Shown: positions 24,548 through 37,746, numbered from the stretch's first letter. The stretch is 64,000 nucleotides of DNA from Parascedosporium putredinis (GCA_949357655.1 CASHTG010000020.1:682001-746000); one strand, 5' to 3'. Program-made: numbers and translations. Notes: generated by a model not told the origin, from the letters alone.

Positions 24548-27500
24548 TCAATCAAGTCCGGCAGGCTGCCTCTTGGGAACGCTTACATGTTGTTCCTTGT
24601 CAACATCCCGGACATAGCAGAGGAAATAGGGGTCCCCGCTGCTATTTAGTGTGTCTAGGAGCTTCCTAGTATCGCGCTCCTCCGACACTACGGTATCGTT
24701 GTATTTCCTCCAAGTCTTTTCTTCAAAGTCCCGGATCCAAACCCAATAGTGCCCACCGCGACCACTCCCAGTGTGACATACAACGGCATGAAGAGCATAG
24801 TTGTAGTTGTTCATTCCGGCAAATAGGTTGTCCAAACGCGATTGGACGCTGTTTAGGTCTTGCTGCATGATTTGCCGGACATCGCTCCCGTCGTCACCGC
24901 CAAAGGATGGCTCGCTCGTCGGGGGTAGAATATTTCGTTCGGCATCGATGTCGCCAATGTCGTCATCCCCATCGTTCGCATCGTCAACCTCGTCTCCGTC
25001 ATCCTCATCATCATCAGAAGAAGAAAGAGGCTCGATAAAGCTTAGTAGCTCGGCTCCGCGCTGGTCGCTTGACTCATTTGTCAGTCCTGATAAGCGTAGT
25101 ACAGAAATTGCATTTGCCCGGTAGCGAGAATCGGAACTCTCCAGGGCCACCTTATCGTTGTCGTCCTCCATCATCGGCGTATCAGTGGCTTGGGCGGGGT
25201 CAATGGGCTCGTGGATATTATCCATCGAAGACAAAAGGTTCTCTCGCTCTAGGAGAGCCGCGCGCTGTTTTTTCAATGTCCAACTCGTTTCACGGAAGTA
25301 CATTAGATCGGATCCAGGGGAGCATCCATGTATCGATCGAGCTGCAGATATTCTTCAATCACGACAGGGTTGGGGTTCTTGGTGCCGTCTCCTTGGTCCT
25401 TTGCACAAGGACATGCAAAATGGGCGGTAGAGATTCGATAGACGAATATCGCGATGTTGTGGTGCCTTCAATCTCCTCCTGGTCAAAGTTGTTGTCCAGG
25501 GCTTGGTACAAGGTACAGGGGCCGTCAGGAGCAGGGTAGGCGGTCAGATTTCTAAAGAACTCTGCAGATTTGGTCTCATGCGGTGTTCTTAGGTCGCCGT
25601 CCTGGTAGCTGATGGTTCGCATGATAACCTTGAAGAAAAAGGTCTGCATGACAGTCTCGATCTGGATGTCATTCTCGATTGATGTGGGCTTAATCGAAGC
25701 TTGCAGCAGACCTAGGACGCGACCCATGATCTCGTCTACATCTTGCTGGATCATGGTGAGCTCGTGCTTAACCTTGAGAGTGTTCAGAAGTCCTTCAGTT
25801 TCGGAATCTGGCGTGTCTGCCGTCGATTTTACTGATCCCTCGTCATCGCCTGACGCCACAGTTTCGCCGTCTGTCATCTCAACATCATCTTTAGCCTTTG
25901 AAAGAACGGTGACACCTGGCGCCTGGCCCATCTTTGCATCGGCATCAGCGTTAACGGCAGTCGCTGCCTCTTCAGAAATTTCCATAGCGTCCACCTTGGT
26001 CTGGTCAAACGACCTATCTGAAGCGGCATCTCCCATAAGAGTAGGGGAGCTAGAACGGCTCGGCCCTGTCAAGTCGATCAAGGGAGGATCGGGGTCGTTC
26101 GTCGTCTCGTCAGCTTGCTTAAGTGGCACGGCCGGGGTAGGCCGTGCTGGCAGCGGCGGCGGGGTACGGCGGACATTAGTCGAAGGCGCTGGAAACATGC
26201 CAGCATAGGCTTGCGGCTCGGCAGCGGACTTTGCCAGACGCAACAGTTGCTCGCTGGAAAGAAGAACGGCGTTTGCGAGGCCTTGGCTGGGTGCACAAGG
26301 CCCACGGAAAACAGTCGTCATTTGGGCGAATAGTGTTTGCAGAGCCTCTCCAGTGACTGCGAGAATGGTAGTTAGGAAGGGAAGGACGGAAAGACACTTG
26401 TGAAGACCTTTGGAAGAGGTGGGAGAGGGACTTACAGTAGTGGCCGATGACGAGATCGACAGGCTGGACCTTGACCTTACTGCCACCAATCCGCCTCTTT
26501 TCCATGTCATCGATCTCGAGCTTGTTTTCTGCGTATTCATCGATAAGCCCACGGATTGGCTGTACTGTGTAGAGGTATTGAATGATGCTGTTCAGGTAGC
26601 AGGTATTGCCGATATTCTCAAGTCCAACCGGGTTTGTTATGGGCCCTTCCGCGGTGATTTCAGCTTGCCGAGACAGAACAGAGTCTTCTCGATATCGAGC
26701 TATCGCCCTCATTGCGTTGGCAATGGTCGCCGCCTTTGCGAGCTTGACCTAAAGCGACATACGTGTTAGCGAGTTCACCAGCTTGGGACCTTTTCGTCCA
26801 AGGATGGACCTTACCCTAGTTTGTGCGTTGAGTATGAGCTGTTTGGCACTATCATCGGGCCTAGCGCCGAGAACGTCAAAGGCAAGATCGATAGGCATCG
26901 GCAGCAGGGTTGATACCCAGTCAATCAAACGGAGGAGCCTTTTGCTCCCGCGAGACCTAGCATAGACCGGGAGCATTTCGAAAATGATATCGACGGCTTC
27001 AGGCGAATCACGAAGTTTCTTCCGCACGGCAGTGATCACCTCGTCATCCGTACGGCGGATGTTGCTCGGAGCGAGACCCCAAGTCTCGTTGAACATGTCA
27101 TCGCTATCCTCACCCACGACAGCCTTGGCGCGGCGCAAAAACTCGGCATTGAGACCAAGGTGGCCAGATGTGTCGCGAGCAATGCTGTACATAGAATCCT
27201 CAAACGTCGCCTTGAAATCCGGTAGGAAAGCAGAAAGCTTAGCGCGGCTATTGTACACGAGCTTGGGGTGGAAGTCGGGCAGGATGCCCAAAAGCGAAAG
27301 TGGTAGGTGAGAGCACCGTTGGTTGACTGGCTCGGATAATTTTGGCAGTCAAGGGCAGCTTGGAAGTCTTTTTGGCTAGAGAGCGGTTCAATTCGTCCAA
27401 GTTCAAAGGCGTTAGGGGTGAGCGGAAGATCTCACGCTCTCCATGAATCCTGGATTCGAGAGCAATATCCTCGAAAAAGGCGCGTCTACTGCCAGGTTCG

Positions 27501-28557
27501 GTGGTCGTCTCGCACGGCTCCGGGAGCGTCTGTAGGAAAAAGTGCTCCTCGTCTTCCCCTCACCGCGAGAGAACTCCTTATATTCGAGAAAACGGAACAG
27601 TTCATAAAACTCAGGCCCCATGACGGCCTCGAAGCGTTTATTGCGCTTTGAGAGCGTCCGAGGCTCCTTTCCATGGTCGGCCGCGTCCAAGAGGTCTTTT
27701 AAATACGTGACAAGCTGCCTAAGACCGGCCTTGTGCCACTCATTGGGTCCGATATCGAAGCGTTCCGGATCGGCAGCTTTCAAGTCCTCTAACCGCTTCT
27801 TAATCCGGTCTTGGTTTGTCAAAAGGTCGATCCACTTTGCGTCTATTCGCGGCGCGGATACCTCCACAACAACCTGAAGACCACATTGCTCTGATGTACA
27901 GGCGTATAGCCCACGTAGAATAACGGGATTATATCTGGATTCGGCCGAGGCAGGCCCGAGGTTTCGGTTTTCGAGGTAGAGCTGATGTGGACCATTAATG
28001 GCGTCTGCTATATTCGTGCCACCGGTGGGCGCCCTAACCCGGCAAAGATCATGCCCGGAGTTCGCCTGGATGCGAAGAGTAAAGTGATAGAGACAATGAA
28101 AACACACGGCGGATATCGTCCTTGAGCCGTCGGGGTGGATGCACGTTTGCGAGGGAAGCAGGATCATCATGTGTTTTGTAGGTGGGACCGCAGGCGTGCT
28201 GCGGGACTCCAGGAGGTTTTTCACACGGGAAGGATCGAACTCTTTTGCGAATGAACTCTTATCAACCTCTAAAGCCATGAACTCCTTCCATTCCCACAGA
28301 TTATGGTCGAATAGGTCGTGGATGAAAAGCGGCGCCGAGCGCACTATTGAGGTTCGAGAAAAACGTTAGCAGTCAGGTCTTTTATGAGACATGAGCACGA
28401 AACGTAGGCTGAGGTGTTCCCAAAACAATCTCGAGTTCATACCATATGGTAACGAGAAGAGGCCAGCAGGCGTTTCATAGCCCCAACCGCTCTCGACCAC
28501 CTCGTCAGGTCGAAAGCCCTTGGCGCCTTGGCCTCGGGGCGTGAGTTTCAGCGCCAT
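24548..28557 (-). CDS. UBP2: Ubiquitin carboxyl-terminal hydrolase, Ubp2 type
   Basis: Cysteine protease removing ubiquitin (Lys63 chains in yeast Ubp2). Exon 1 28557-28443 (MALKLTPRG), next exon from 28343, introns 26749-26814 and 26357-26435, stop at 24548. The Cys box reads GLENIGNTCYLNSIIQYLY. The His box reads ALHAVVCHTGSGRGGHYWVWI, followed by KYNDTVVSE. The total length is close to yeast Ubp2 (about 1,270 aa), and the long N-terminal region before the catalytic domain also fits. A Ser/Asp-rich acidic insertion sits between the boxes, as in other fungal Ubp2. The frame is broken at 27557-27560 (C4) and 25317-25320 (G4), near 25384-25398 (one base), and by a net two bases between 27290 and 27330 that I could not place. 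The upstream ATG at 28638 is possible but adds an unconserved-looking leader. Confidence 0.88.
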
Positions 28558-29839
28558 CGTGGTCGTTGCAGCCTTGAGCAATGACCTCCCACCGTAGCGA
28601 GCGTCGTGTTGCTGCAGTACACTTGAGTCGCAACACATGAACCGGACCAGAGGATCTTGCGTGTCACTTCGATCGCGTTCGGGCGTTCAGTCGTTTGCAC
28701 CCTGGGGTCGGCTCTGGGGCGGTCGATAGCACACTACAGGCTGGCTCTGTGATAGTCAAGAAGGTACGTTAGCTTTTGAGCCTAACCCAAGATGGAGGAA
28801 GCTCGCCAGGCTATAAAGCCCAAATGTAGGAGACCAGATGCCAGCAATAGTCGGGATCCGTAGTATTAGAACACCGGACTGCGTTTGCGGGGTAGGCTGG
28901 AGAGAGGGTGGGGGTGGGGTGATTGAAAGGCACGGTTGCTCCAAGCAGATGCGAATGAATAAACAGTTGATAATATCGGGGTCTCACGTTTCAGTATGAT
29001 TGTGCTATTGAGCCTTGTCTCGTGGCAGCGAAAACGTGCCCGGAAAGAACGAGCTTCGTGGTATATCGATGGTCGTCAGGTGCACACCGAGCGAGGTGTT
29101 GCCAGGAGGGATTACGATGAAGGAATTTATAACGGAACGTCGATTTCGAGAACACGCTGCGGCCAATTTGCCCGATGATGGCTCCTGCTTATGGCCGATG
29201 GAGCGTTGGAGAGACGGATAAAGTTGGGGAAAGAATTCGGAGGAAAGGTGGCGGGGAAAGCTTGGATCTGGCGGGGGAGAGTAAAGTCGAAGCTCGATCG
29301 CCTGCTTTCCCACGTCCCTCTTCCGATGCCCGCAAGATGAGGCTGGGCTGACGGACGTTCAAGAGTTGGGGACTACGTTTGTGCTGACGCAGCCTTGTCA
29401 GTATTCGCACAGCAGTTCGGTTTACTCCGAGAGGGTTCTAGAAAAGGGCCGGCTCGACGTGAACTTTGCATGAGCTCTTGGGAGCTGCCTTAGGCAAGAG
29501 GGCGATAGTCTCTAACTGCCTCCTGCATGACGTCGCGGAAGCTGTGGCTAAACACTGTGCTCCGAGTCAATCACTTATTATTAGCCTATTGCAAGCATTG
29601 ATCCCCCATAGACGCAAGCCACCCTCACTTTCCAAACGAACCCTCGCCAATTGCCCGCCGCCGCGCAACATGGGAAATTCCACCACGTGCATTGTCACGT
29701 GACATAACTTCGCTCCAAGCACGGACCAATCCAATGGAACAATATCCAATCCGAATGTCCATGATTCAAAGCTCTTCCGTTTGACGAAAATACACCTTCA
29801 CGTCGACCCACCCCCATCATCACACTCTCCTCATTCACC
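28558..29839. other. Divergent promoter region of UBP2 and the complex I subunit gene
   Basis: 1.3 kb between two start codons facing apart. Open frames are short and overlap on both strands. No RNA gene seen. Confidence 0.5.
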
Positions 29840-30633
29840 ATGGCGCCTCACGCCGCAGCGCAGGCGTCCTATCAGCAGAAGGATAGCTTGAGGGAGGGTG
29901 CAAAGTATGGCCTCATCGGAGCTGCGAGCGGCCTCACCCTCTCTGCGCTGCAGAATTCCCTCGCCCGCCGCAACCTCGGAATGTTGACAGTTTTTCACGG
30001 ACAGGCCATTTTATCGGATATTCCTGTGAGTCTCAAAAACATCAACGGCCAATCATGTGTATTATTGCTCAATTCGCTAACACACGTCATCTAGCTGTTG
30101 CCATCGCGGCCCTTGGGTTCACGAAGAATGCCGCTGCCAACCTGCGTGAAAAGGATGACCACTGGAACTCGGTAATCGGTGGCGCCTTCGGTGGTGCCAT
30201 TGCCGGTATCTCTCGTATGTAAAACTTACAAAAATGCACACTCACCTTCTCCCACTCATTTGCTAACCCATTGACTAGACAAGCGATTGCCTATCGTCGT
30301 CGGCTGCGGTGCTGGTCTCGCTGCCCTTCTTGGTGTCTTTGAGTACACTGGTGGCCGCTTCGACGGTTACTACAACAGGAGGCCGGAAGAGGATGAGTTC
30401 GACAGGAAACAGAGGTTGCGAGAAAACAGGCGGAGACCCATCGAGGAGACGATTCGTGACGTTGGCGAAGGCAGGGGTAAGCTCTAGCCCACACCAGTCC
30501 TCGTCATTTCTGAATCCCGTAACTAACCCCTTGTATAGGCATTTGCCCTCCCGGATACGAGGACAGGCGGCGAGAGAGAATCAAGGAGAAGTATGGCTTC
30601 GAGATCAACCCAGTCAAGGCGACGGCCGACTAA
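29840..30633 (+). CDS. Mitochondrial complex I accessory subunit, NDUFA11/B14.7 (21.3 kDa) type
   Basis: Membrane-arm accessory subunit of NADH:ubiquinone oxidoreductase, related to the Tim17/22 fold. Exons 29840-30025, 30095-30214, 30279-30476, 30539-30633. Visible features: N-terminal REGAKYGLIGAASGLTLSALQNSLARRN, a middle SVAIAALGFTKNAAANLREKDDHWN, a hydrophobic IVVGCGAGLAALLGV helix, and a charged C-terminus ending YGFEINPVKATAD. Exons 2-4 join in frame. Exon 1 reaches its donor one base out of phase; adding one base at the T5 run 29991-29995 restores VF(S/T)RTGHFIGYS before the junction, which fits the family better than the uncorrected reading. Total about 199 aa. Regulation not visible. 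Confidence 0.85.
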
Positions 30634-31274
30634 ACATAAAATACGCCTTTCAAACGTCAACTCTGTAAATACCACACGGCACTTGGACGTAAGGGGTCAC
30701 CATCGCGCCTATTTTTAGACAAAATTCATCGTTTTTCTTGGTTTCTCAGCCGACGCTGCGCAGCCAAGACCTGCCGGCATTCAGCTCTGCGAGGTATGTT
30801 TATCCATCTTTTCTATTTCTTGCTTTTCTTTCTCTTTTTCGTATTCCCCAATCCCTTCCTACCCCGTGTGCATGATGAGAACTCAGAGGCTGTTTATGAA
30901 TTTGCCATTGGCAAAGCTGTTTAAACAAACCCAATCTACGTTGTTTTCCTGATACTCGCGTAATGTCTTATTTGCCAATTTCCAAGCATACAAGATTCTA
31001 TCAGGAACTTCACAGCTAACACCTTTGCAGAAGCGGCTCGGCCTTTTACGTATGATTTGTGTATCAAAACTGTTCATATCCCGGTTTCCTCTCGTCGCCT
31101 ACCTAATTACATAACTAAAAATAAGAAAAAAATTCAATGTTCCATATTTCTTGCCCTTGATGTGATTCCGTAACGCCCATTCCAGTCCTTTTGCCGTTGT
31201 AAACCCGCCGCTCCATGGCAGGTTACAGATCAATGTCTACAAGCAAAACTCAAGTCTTGTTGTCCCTTTGTATC
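30634..31274. other. Convergent 3' region between the complex I subunit gene and MSH2
   Basis: 640 bases, AT-richer than the genes, with pyrimidine runs. No coding or RNA feature supported; the two transcription terminators must lie here. Confidence 0.5.
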
Positions 31275-34178
31275 CTACAACGCCCGCACAGACTGGAAGA
31301 AAGGGTTCGCCAGCAGCTTTTCATCCGCCATCACAAGCTCCTTCATCTTGGCCACCATTTCCTCTTGCGTCATCTCGCCATTCTTGACCTCGTCCTTCCA
31401 CTTCACGAGGATCTCCTTCAACATCGCGCTGCCATTGGCCACATCCTCGTTGCTGTACTTGACACCTTGGCCCTCATGCTTGGTAGTAAAATCTTCCAGT
31501 TCGTCGGCCTTGCGCTTCGCCATACGCACAACCTTGTCAGGGAAGCGCACCAGCTCCGCAACGTGGATACCGAAACTCTGGTCGCACACGCCGGGCTCAA
31601 CCTTGTACAGGAGGGTAACTTCACGCTTGGCCTCGCCGCTCTCCTTTCCGATACCGCTCACGTGCGCGGTGACGTGTAGATTGTGCACCTGGTCATACTT
31701 GTCGGCGAGCGCCGTGAGCTCGTGGAAGTGGGTGGCAAACATGGCGAAGCAGCCGATCTCCTGGACAATGTGCTCCGAGATGGCCCACGCGAGGCCGAAC
31801 CCATCGTACGTAGAGGTGCCTCGGCCGAGCTCATCAATGATGATGAGAGACTCGGCTGTGGCGGACTTGAGAATGTTGGCAGTCTCCAACATCTCAGCCA
31901 TGAAGGTGGACACGCCCTTCAGCTGCGAGTCACTGGCGCCAACACGGGCCAGGATAGAATCGAAGATGGTGAGTTCAGCTTCCTCGCAAGGCACGAAGCA
32001 TCCGAGCTGGGCCATGAGGGCAATGACGCCAATCTGGCGAATGTACGTCGATTTACCACCCATGTTGGGGCCGGTGATGATCAGGAAGGCGGATTTTCCT
32101 CGAAGGAGCTCCACGTCATTGGTTATGAACTGAACATCATCCTGCATTTCCATGCAAGGATGGCGTGCCTCCCGCAAAATGGTCTGTCCCTCGCCTCGTG
32201 GGTGGATCTTGGGCCGGACATAGGCCGAGGGAGCATGAACGGAGACATGGGCAAAAGAGACAATGACATCCAGATGAGCCAACACGGCAGCTAGCCTCTC
32301 CAGAACAGGGCAGTACGAAGCAGCGCAGTTGACAACCTCGTTTACGAGATTGCTCTGGGTTCGGTTATAGTTTTGGGACATCTGATCAAACTGGCGGCGC
32401 AGGCTCTGAAGATTCTTCGTCGTGAAATATACACCGTTCTTCTGGGTCGAGCACTCCTGGTACGACGAGTTGTTCCGGATGCAGCCGGCTTCTTGTCGCG
32501 TCAACCTCATGCACCAGCCGTGGACTTTGTGGTTCTCAAGGAAAATCTTTTTCCTAGGCTCCTGGCCGAGGTCATCGGCGGCGTCTTCAAACTCCTTCTG
32601 CATGGCTCGGTCGAGCTTGTCAAGCTTGCTCCGTAGAACCTTTAGGCTTTCATCAAACTCGGGCTTGATTAGGAACTCGTGCCTGTCAAGAGCGTCAAGG
32701 TCCACGGTAGTCTCAACGAGATCCTGAAGTTTCCCAAGGCTGTTGCAGAGGTCCCTAAGGGGAGTAGTGTAAGCCTCGTCGAGAGGATCTTTATAAGACT
32801 CATCCATCACACCCTCAAAAGTGCCGAGAAACCCCGGTAATCTAATGACAACTTGGTAGGCTCGAACAACATCCTCCAGGTTGGCTTTGCCTCGCTGGAA
32901 TCGCTTGGCAAGACGATAGAGATCAGGCACAGCCCTCAGGTGTTCCTCCTGCATTGTTTGTCTCAACTCCGTATCAACAACAAACGCCTCGACGAGCTGT
33001 TGTCGCTTTTCGATTTCCTCTTTGCTCATCAGCGGCTGCTTGAGCCATTGGGACAAGAGCCTGCTTCCTGAGGTCGTCTTGCAGTGGTTGAGCAAGCCGT
33101 AAAGGCTCATAGTCTTGGCGCCATCTCGGGGGCCTGGAACAAGGTTAAGAGCCTTGAGGGCCGCAGCGTCGAGCTTCATGTACTGAGCTAGATCGTGCTG
33201 ATAAAGACGGAACTGGCCAAAGTTGGAGGGGTCGTGGAGGACACCGAGATATTGAATGAGAGCGGCAGCAGACCCCATGGCGAGTTTTAGGTCGGTCTGG
33301 GGAGAGTAGAGGCAGATGTCTGATCTTTCAGCAACCTCGCCAGATCCTGGTCGATGTCTCTTGTGGCGAACTCGGAGGCTGGACGCTCGGAAATGGCGAC
33401 CCCGCAGTGGTCGATGATTTGACGGAGCTTTGCGAGCTCGGGATCTTTATCCCCACCAGACTTGTCGACTTGCAAAGGCACTCCTTTGCGCCCAACTGAA
33501 TGAGGAGGGACTCAAAGTTGGAGTATAAGTCGTTGTCCAAGAATTCGCTTACGCCTAGTTCGCGAACCGTAGCGTCTGCAAAACAGACACCCACACTCCT
33601 CGCCTCCGAGGCCTTGGCGGAAACCTTGACGGCCAGTATTATGGGCGCCGAGTCGAATTGGCCGCCAATCTCGTCTTCGACATCTTGCAAGTTGCCAGGA
33701 GATGCTTGCTTGGTGAGCTTCCAGTTCATGCGGCCGTTGGGACTGGACCAGATCTCGACACGCTTGCCGAGCTTGAACAAGGCTTCTCGGAGGAACTGTC
33801 GGAAGACCGTAACGGTCATTGTAACTGAAGGGAGACCCGTATGGTCATTTCGACCGAGGTGTCGCACCACGGATGTTGATTTGTAGACCTGATTCGGATC
33901 AATGACTAGTTAGTGGCCTGCTGGGAGGCAGGAGCTGGAAACAAGAGGCATGGTACACTTACAGTTCTGGCAATGAAATTCGCATCCTCTCCATGCGAGG
34001 TATACCAATCACCTCTATCAAATATCCTTATGGTGTCCTCGTGAACTTCGGGAAGGGACTTGAAAAATCGGATAAAACCATGTTCATCGTCGACCTAAGA
34101 TCACGGGTTAGGACCTCTTCCCTGCAACTATCATCGAAAAACAAGAAAACGAACCTTGAGCTCCGGCCGAGAAGACAT
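31275..34178 (-). CDS. MSH2: DNA mismatch repair ATPase Msh2
   Basis: MutS homologue; pairs with Msh6 or Msh3 to recognise mismatches and small loops in the nucleus. Exon 1 is only 24 nt (34178-34155, MSSRPELK), then 34094-33963 and 33888 onward. The C-terminal ATPase shows Walker A GPNMGGKSTYIRQ, the DELGRGTSTYDGFGLAWAI Walker B/signature region and a FATHFHEL motif. The N-terminal domain begins FIRFFKSLPE and includes RRVEI-like KLGKRVEIWSS. Size (about 930 aa) matches fungal Msh2. The frame breaks twice: T3 on the coding strand at 33474-33476 (AKECL / LQVDKSGG) and C4 at 33299-33302 (ASTLP / QTDLKLAMGSAAALI). Both continue into clearly conserved sequence after one added base. It shares a 440-bp divergent promoter with TRM10. 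Confidence 0.95.
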
Positions 34179-34618
34179 TTTGGGCGTTCACTAAAATCAA
34201 CAGAATTTTTCTATAATTCAAGGGGAAGACAATAACAGTTAGGGAACCGCGAAAGGTGGGCTGAACTGATTTCGAAGGACCACGCAAAGTGGGAGCTGAT
34301 AAAGTAGACCCCCTTCGTCGCGTACAAAGGAGGTGCCTATTAAACCCAGGGGGAGACGCGACGTGACACGCTAAAAGGATCCCTGAAGCTGAAGTGCACC
34401 TACCCACTACACTTTTCACCGCCTTTCCAGTTCTTTTTTTCTGCCACCCAATTCCGCCAGCGGGAAAAGAAAAAGAAAAAGTGGGAGAGCCACGCAGCCT
34501 TCAATCGGCGGAACCGCGCTAAAGCCACCATCGATCACCAATTGCTGCGAAGATGTGCACTCATTTACCCGAGACTCTAGAAATAGCTAAACCAAAAGTC
34601 TCCCTCCCTTAAATCGCC
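34179..34618. promoter_or_regulatory. Divergent promoter MSH2 / TRM10
   Basis: 440 bases between the two start codons. It contains ACGCGA at 34356-34361, a one-base variant of the MluI cell-cycle box, within GACGCGACGTGAC. In yeasts MSH2 is often G1/S regulated, so the site is worth noting, but a single imperfect match is weak. Confidence 0.35.
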
Positions 34619-35784
34619 ATGGAGGACCAAATCAATGAGCTCTCCAACGGCGCCCCCGCCGTCGAGGTAGAGGCCGGTCCCTCCCCGCCAACCCCACCAA
34701 ATCACTCGAAGCCGGCGGCGCAAGCGACGATGCGCCGGCTGCCACCCCCGAGGTCTTGTCCAAGAACCAACAAAAGAAACTAAGGCGCCAGCAAGCGTGG
34801 GACGCGCAGCGAGACGAGCGCAAACAGCGTCGGAAAGAGAAGCGGCAGACGATACGGGCGCGCAAGCGAGACGTATGCTGCTGCCGCCGCCGAAGCCCGC
34901 GCCGCCGGCCTCGATCCCAAGATCGTGTTGGCGCACCCCAAAACGCAGAGTATATCGGTCCCCATCTCCATCATAATAGACTGTAGCTTCGAAAGTTACA
35001 TGGTGGACAAGGAGCTCGTCTCCCTGTCGAGTCAGATACAAAGAGCGTACAGCGAAAACCGGGCGGCCGAGTACCGGCCGCATTTATTCGTCAGCTCATG
35101 GGGAGGCAAGATCAAGAACAGGTACGAGGTCGGCATGAACGCCACTCATCAGTACTGGAAAGGGATACGCTTTATCGAGGGGGATATCCTCGACGCATCC
35201 AAGGAGGCCACTGAGTTGATGTCTGGCCCTCGTGGGGTGAGGTCATTGACGTGATTGCGCCCAAGGAAGGCCAGCCGTCTTTGAGGCTGGAAGATCCCAA
35301 TAGCGAACCCGAAACCGTGACGACGGACACTATCGTCTACCTCTCCTCCGACTCTCCTTACATCCTCGAACGGCTCGAGCCGGGCACGTCCTACGTGATT
35401 GGCGGCATAGTGGACAAGAATCGTGAAAAGGGCCTTTGCCACCGACTCGCTCGCAAGCGCGGCATACGAACAGCCAAGCTCCCCATCAAAGAGTACATGG
35501 TGATGAACAGCCGACAGGTGCTAGCCACAAACCACGTCGTTGAAATCATGCTCAGGTGGCTCGAATGTGGGGATTGGGGCGCAGCGTTCCTGAAAGCGCT
35601 TCCCAAGAGAAAGGAGGCCAAGTTGAGAGACGAGGGTTCCGGCGCGGGATCCGTAGAACCAGAGGAAGAGAGGGATGCCGAGGATGAAGAGGGGGATGAA
35701 GAAGATGCCGAGGGTGATGAGGAAGCCATGGCCGATGCGCCTACTACGAGCAAAGAGGACGTAGACGACGAAGCTACGGGTTAA
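34619..35784 (+). CDS. TRM10: tRNA (guanine-9-N1) methyltransferase Trm10
   Basis: SAM-dependent SPOUT enzyme that methylates N1 of G9 in tRNA. Unspliced. N-terminal leader MEDQINELSNG, then the basic helix LSKNQQKKLRRQQAWDAQRDE, then the catalytic SPOUT region (VPISIIIDCSFESYMVDKE; IVYLSSDSPYILERLEP; YVIGGIVDKNREKGLC; VVEIMLRWLECGDWGAAF), and an acidic tail rich in Glu/Asp. About 390 aa. The frame breaks three times: near the C4 run 34692-34695 (one base), at 34868-34876 (net two bases, possibly a lost GA of GAGA), and at G4 35234-35237 (one base). Convergent with PRI1, 273 bases apart. Confidence 0.9.
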
Positions 35785-36057
35785 CCATGGTTTTCAAGAC
35801 GTTGCAAGGATAGATAGAATAATAAATTCAAACCAAAGAGGAAACCCCCAGAAACCCCAGAATTTCCAGGTCCCGGCGCCCTTCTTAGTTTAAGCATGCA
35901 CATGCTTGGCTGAATCTGGTCCGCCACCCATTCATTCCTTCTTACCCCATCAAGGCCGTCTATGAATACAAGATAAGATCGTGCGTGGTTGTTATTTCGT
36001 GTCATTCCAACAAATAAAAGAAAAAGAACAAAGGAAAATAAAAGAGACAGGTATATT

Positions 36058-37746
36058 TTAGAAATCCATCTTGCCGCCCTCTTCCCTCTCCCTCTTTGCT
36101 TTTTGGCTCCTCTCGTCCTTCAAAAGATGCGCAACAAAGGTCCTAAACTGCTCAATGTAAGGCTTAAGACTCGTCTTCTCCCAATCCGGCACAGTCTTTG
36201 CGTTTTCTTGGGAAGAAGCCCCTTCTTCTTCCTCCTTCCACTCGTCAATCTCCTGCAAAAGTTCCTGAATGGTCGGCACCGTGAGAGGGTTGAAATCTTC
36301 GAGGGCCTTGGTGTTGATGGGAACACACACGCGGCCAGTTCCGGGGTGAACGACAAAAGGACTCTTCAACAAATGGTTGAGCTTCTTGCTAACCTCAATA
36401 TCCAGGCGAGGGTACGCGTATTCAAAGACGACGTCTTGCTTGGCCTTGAGAAGTGCGTCAGCGTTGAGGCGCTTGCTCGCTCCGGAGCGGGCCACGCTGT
36501 CAATGTCCGCCCACTTGGAAACGGAAGAGCGGCCAGGTGACTTTTCCCATGTGCTTCGCAGGGCATCGTTCAGAGATTTGTCCGGTAGCAATTGCAACAG
36601 CTTCTCGGCCTGTTCCTCAGATCTCCACGGGTCTTGCACAGCCAGAACGTCCTCGGCAAAATGGGTCTTGAGAATTTCCAGACTCCGCCTTGAAACCAAG
36701 ACAGTCAGTAACACAGGACAAAACGGGATCATCTTGCACAAATGAGCAACGAATTCACTTACGAAAGATGGGGGTGGAGAGGTCGAGGCAAGTTCACCCG
36801 TTTACCATTCTGCGCGCCACCCCTCACCACATCGAGGTAACCAGCGATGGCTTTTCTCTGCTGATCTGTCATGGTCCTCGCAGCGCAGTCCGATATCCAC
36901 GCGTGAGCACCTCTTCGGCCAGAGTACACCCACATGATGTGCTTGAACCCAAAGTCCTGTCGCAGAGCAACATCCACAACCTTGATCGCCATCGTGATAA
37001 AGGTCCAGCACTTTTCGCAGATATTCGCCTTGTCGCAGCAGGTTCGCACGTCGTCATAATCAGTAAGATCAATATCGAAACAGAGCTCCTTGAAAGCGGC
37101 TTGAAGCCCGTAGGGTTAGATTTGCGATCGCGGGGGTTGAAGCTGTATGCAGGTCCGATTTCAAAACGAGACGGTATTATGGCACACACGTCCTTCCGCA
37201 AGCTATGGTGAACATCAGCGGCGGCCCAAGTTGTCATGACCACAGTAAACCTACAGATCAGATGTGGCATAGCTCTGGTAACGCAGGTATGCTTCGTTTT
37301 GTAGAGTGAAGGCGAATTCGCGGTGGAAAAAGTCCGGAGTGGGGAGGCGCTATGTCCAAGCCATTGTCCGAGATATCGCCAGGGGAATAGACGCTGGTAA
37401 AACATCCTCAAGAGGTCGGGGTCAGATGCAGGGCCTAGCGAGCTCCTATTCCAAGTCCATTAGCAACGAAACATCCCCAGCCGATCGACCCAACCTAGAA
37501 CGCAACATGGACGTACACTCCCTTGGAAGCTTCCTCCTCGCTCGATGGAGGAGTGTGTGCAGCGGCCTCCTTCTTCATCTCCTCTTCAAGCGAGTCGTCT
37601 GAATCGTAGAAGAGATCCTCCGCTAGCTTCGTCTCTCGATCGTTTCGAGAAGTCGGGCTGGCCGGCGCATCGTCCATCGGGACGTCGTCCTCTGGACTGG
37701 CATTTTCGCCCCTAGGCCGAATCTCCTCGACAACTACAGCCGTCAT
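36058..37746 (-). CDS. PRI1: DNA primase small (catalytic) subunit
   Basis: Makes the RNA primer in the polymerase alpha-primase complex. Begins MTAVVVEEIRPRG (acidic leader), intron, then the primase fold: MFYQRLFPWRYLGQWL, FHREFAFTLQNEAYLRYQSY, EIGPAYSFNP, the catalytic ELCFDIDLTDYDDVR, the Cys cluster TCCDKANICEKCW, and GFKHIMWVYSGRRGAHAW with the SGRRG motif. The last exon starts RRSLEILKTHF and ends EEGGKMDF. At least three introns, one near 37215-37270 and one after LPRPLHPHLS near 36700-36770. The frame needs one base at G4 37341-37344 and one near 37097-37104. About 480 aa, normal for the family. Two MluI cell-cycle boxes lie upstream. Confidence 0.92.
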
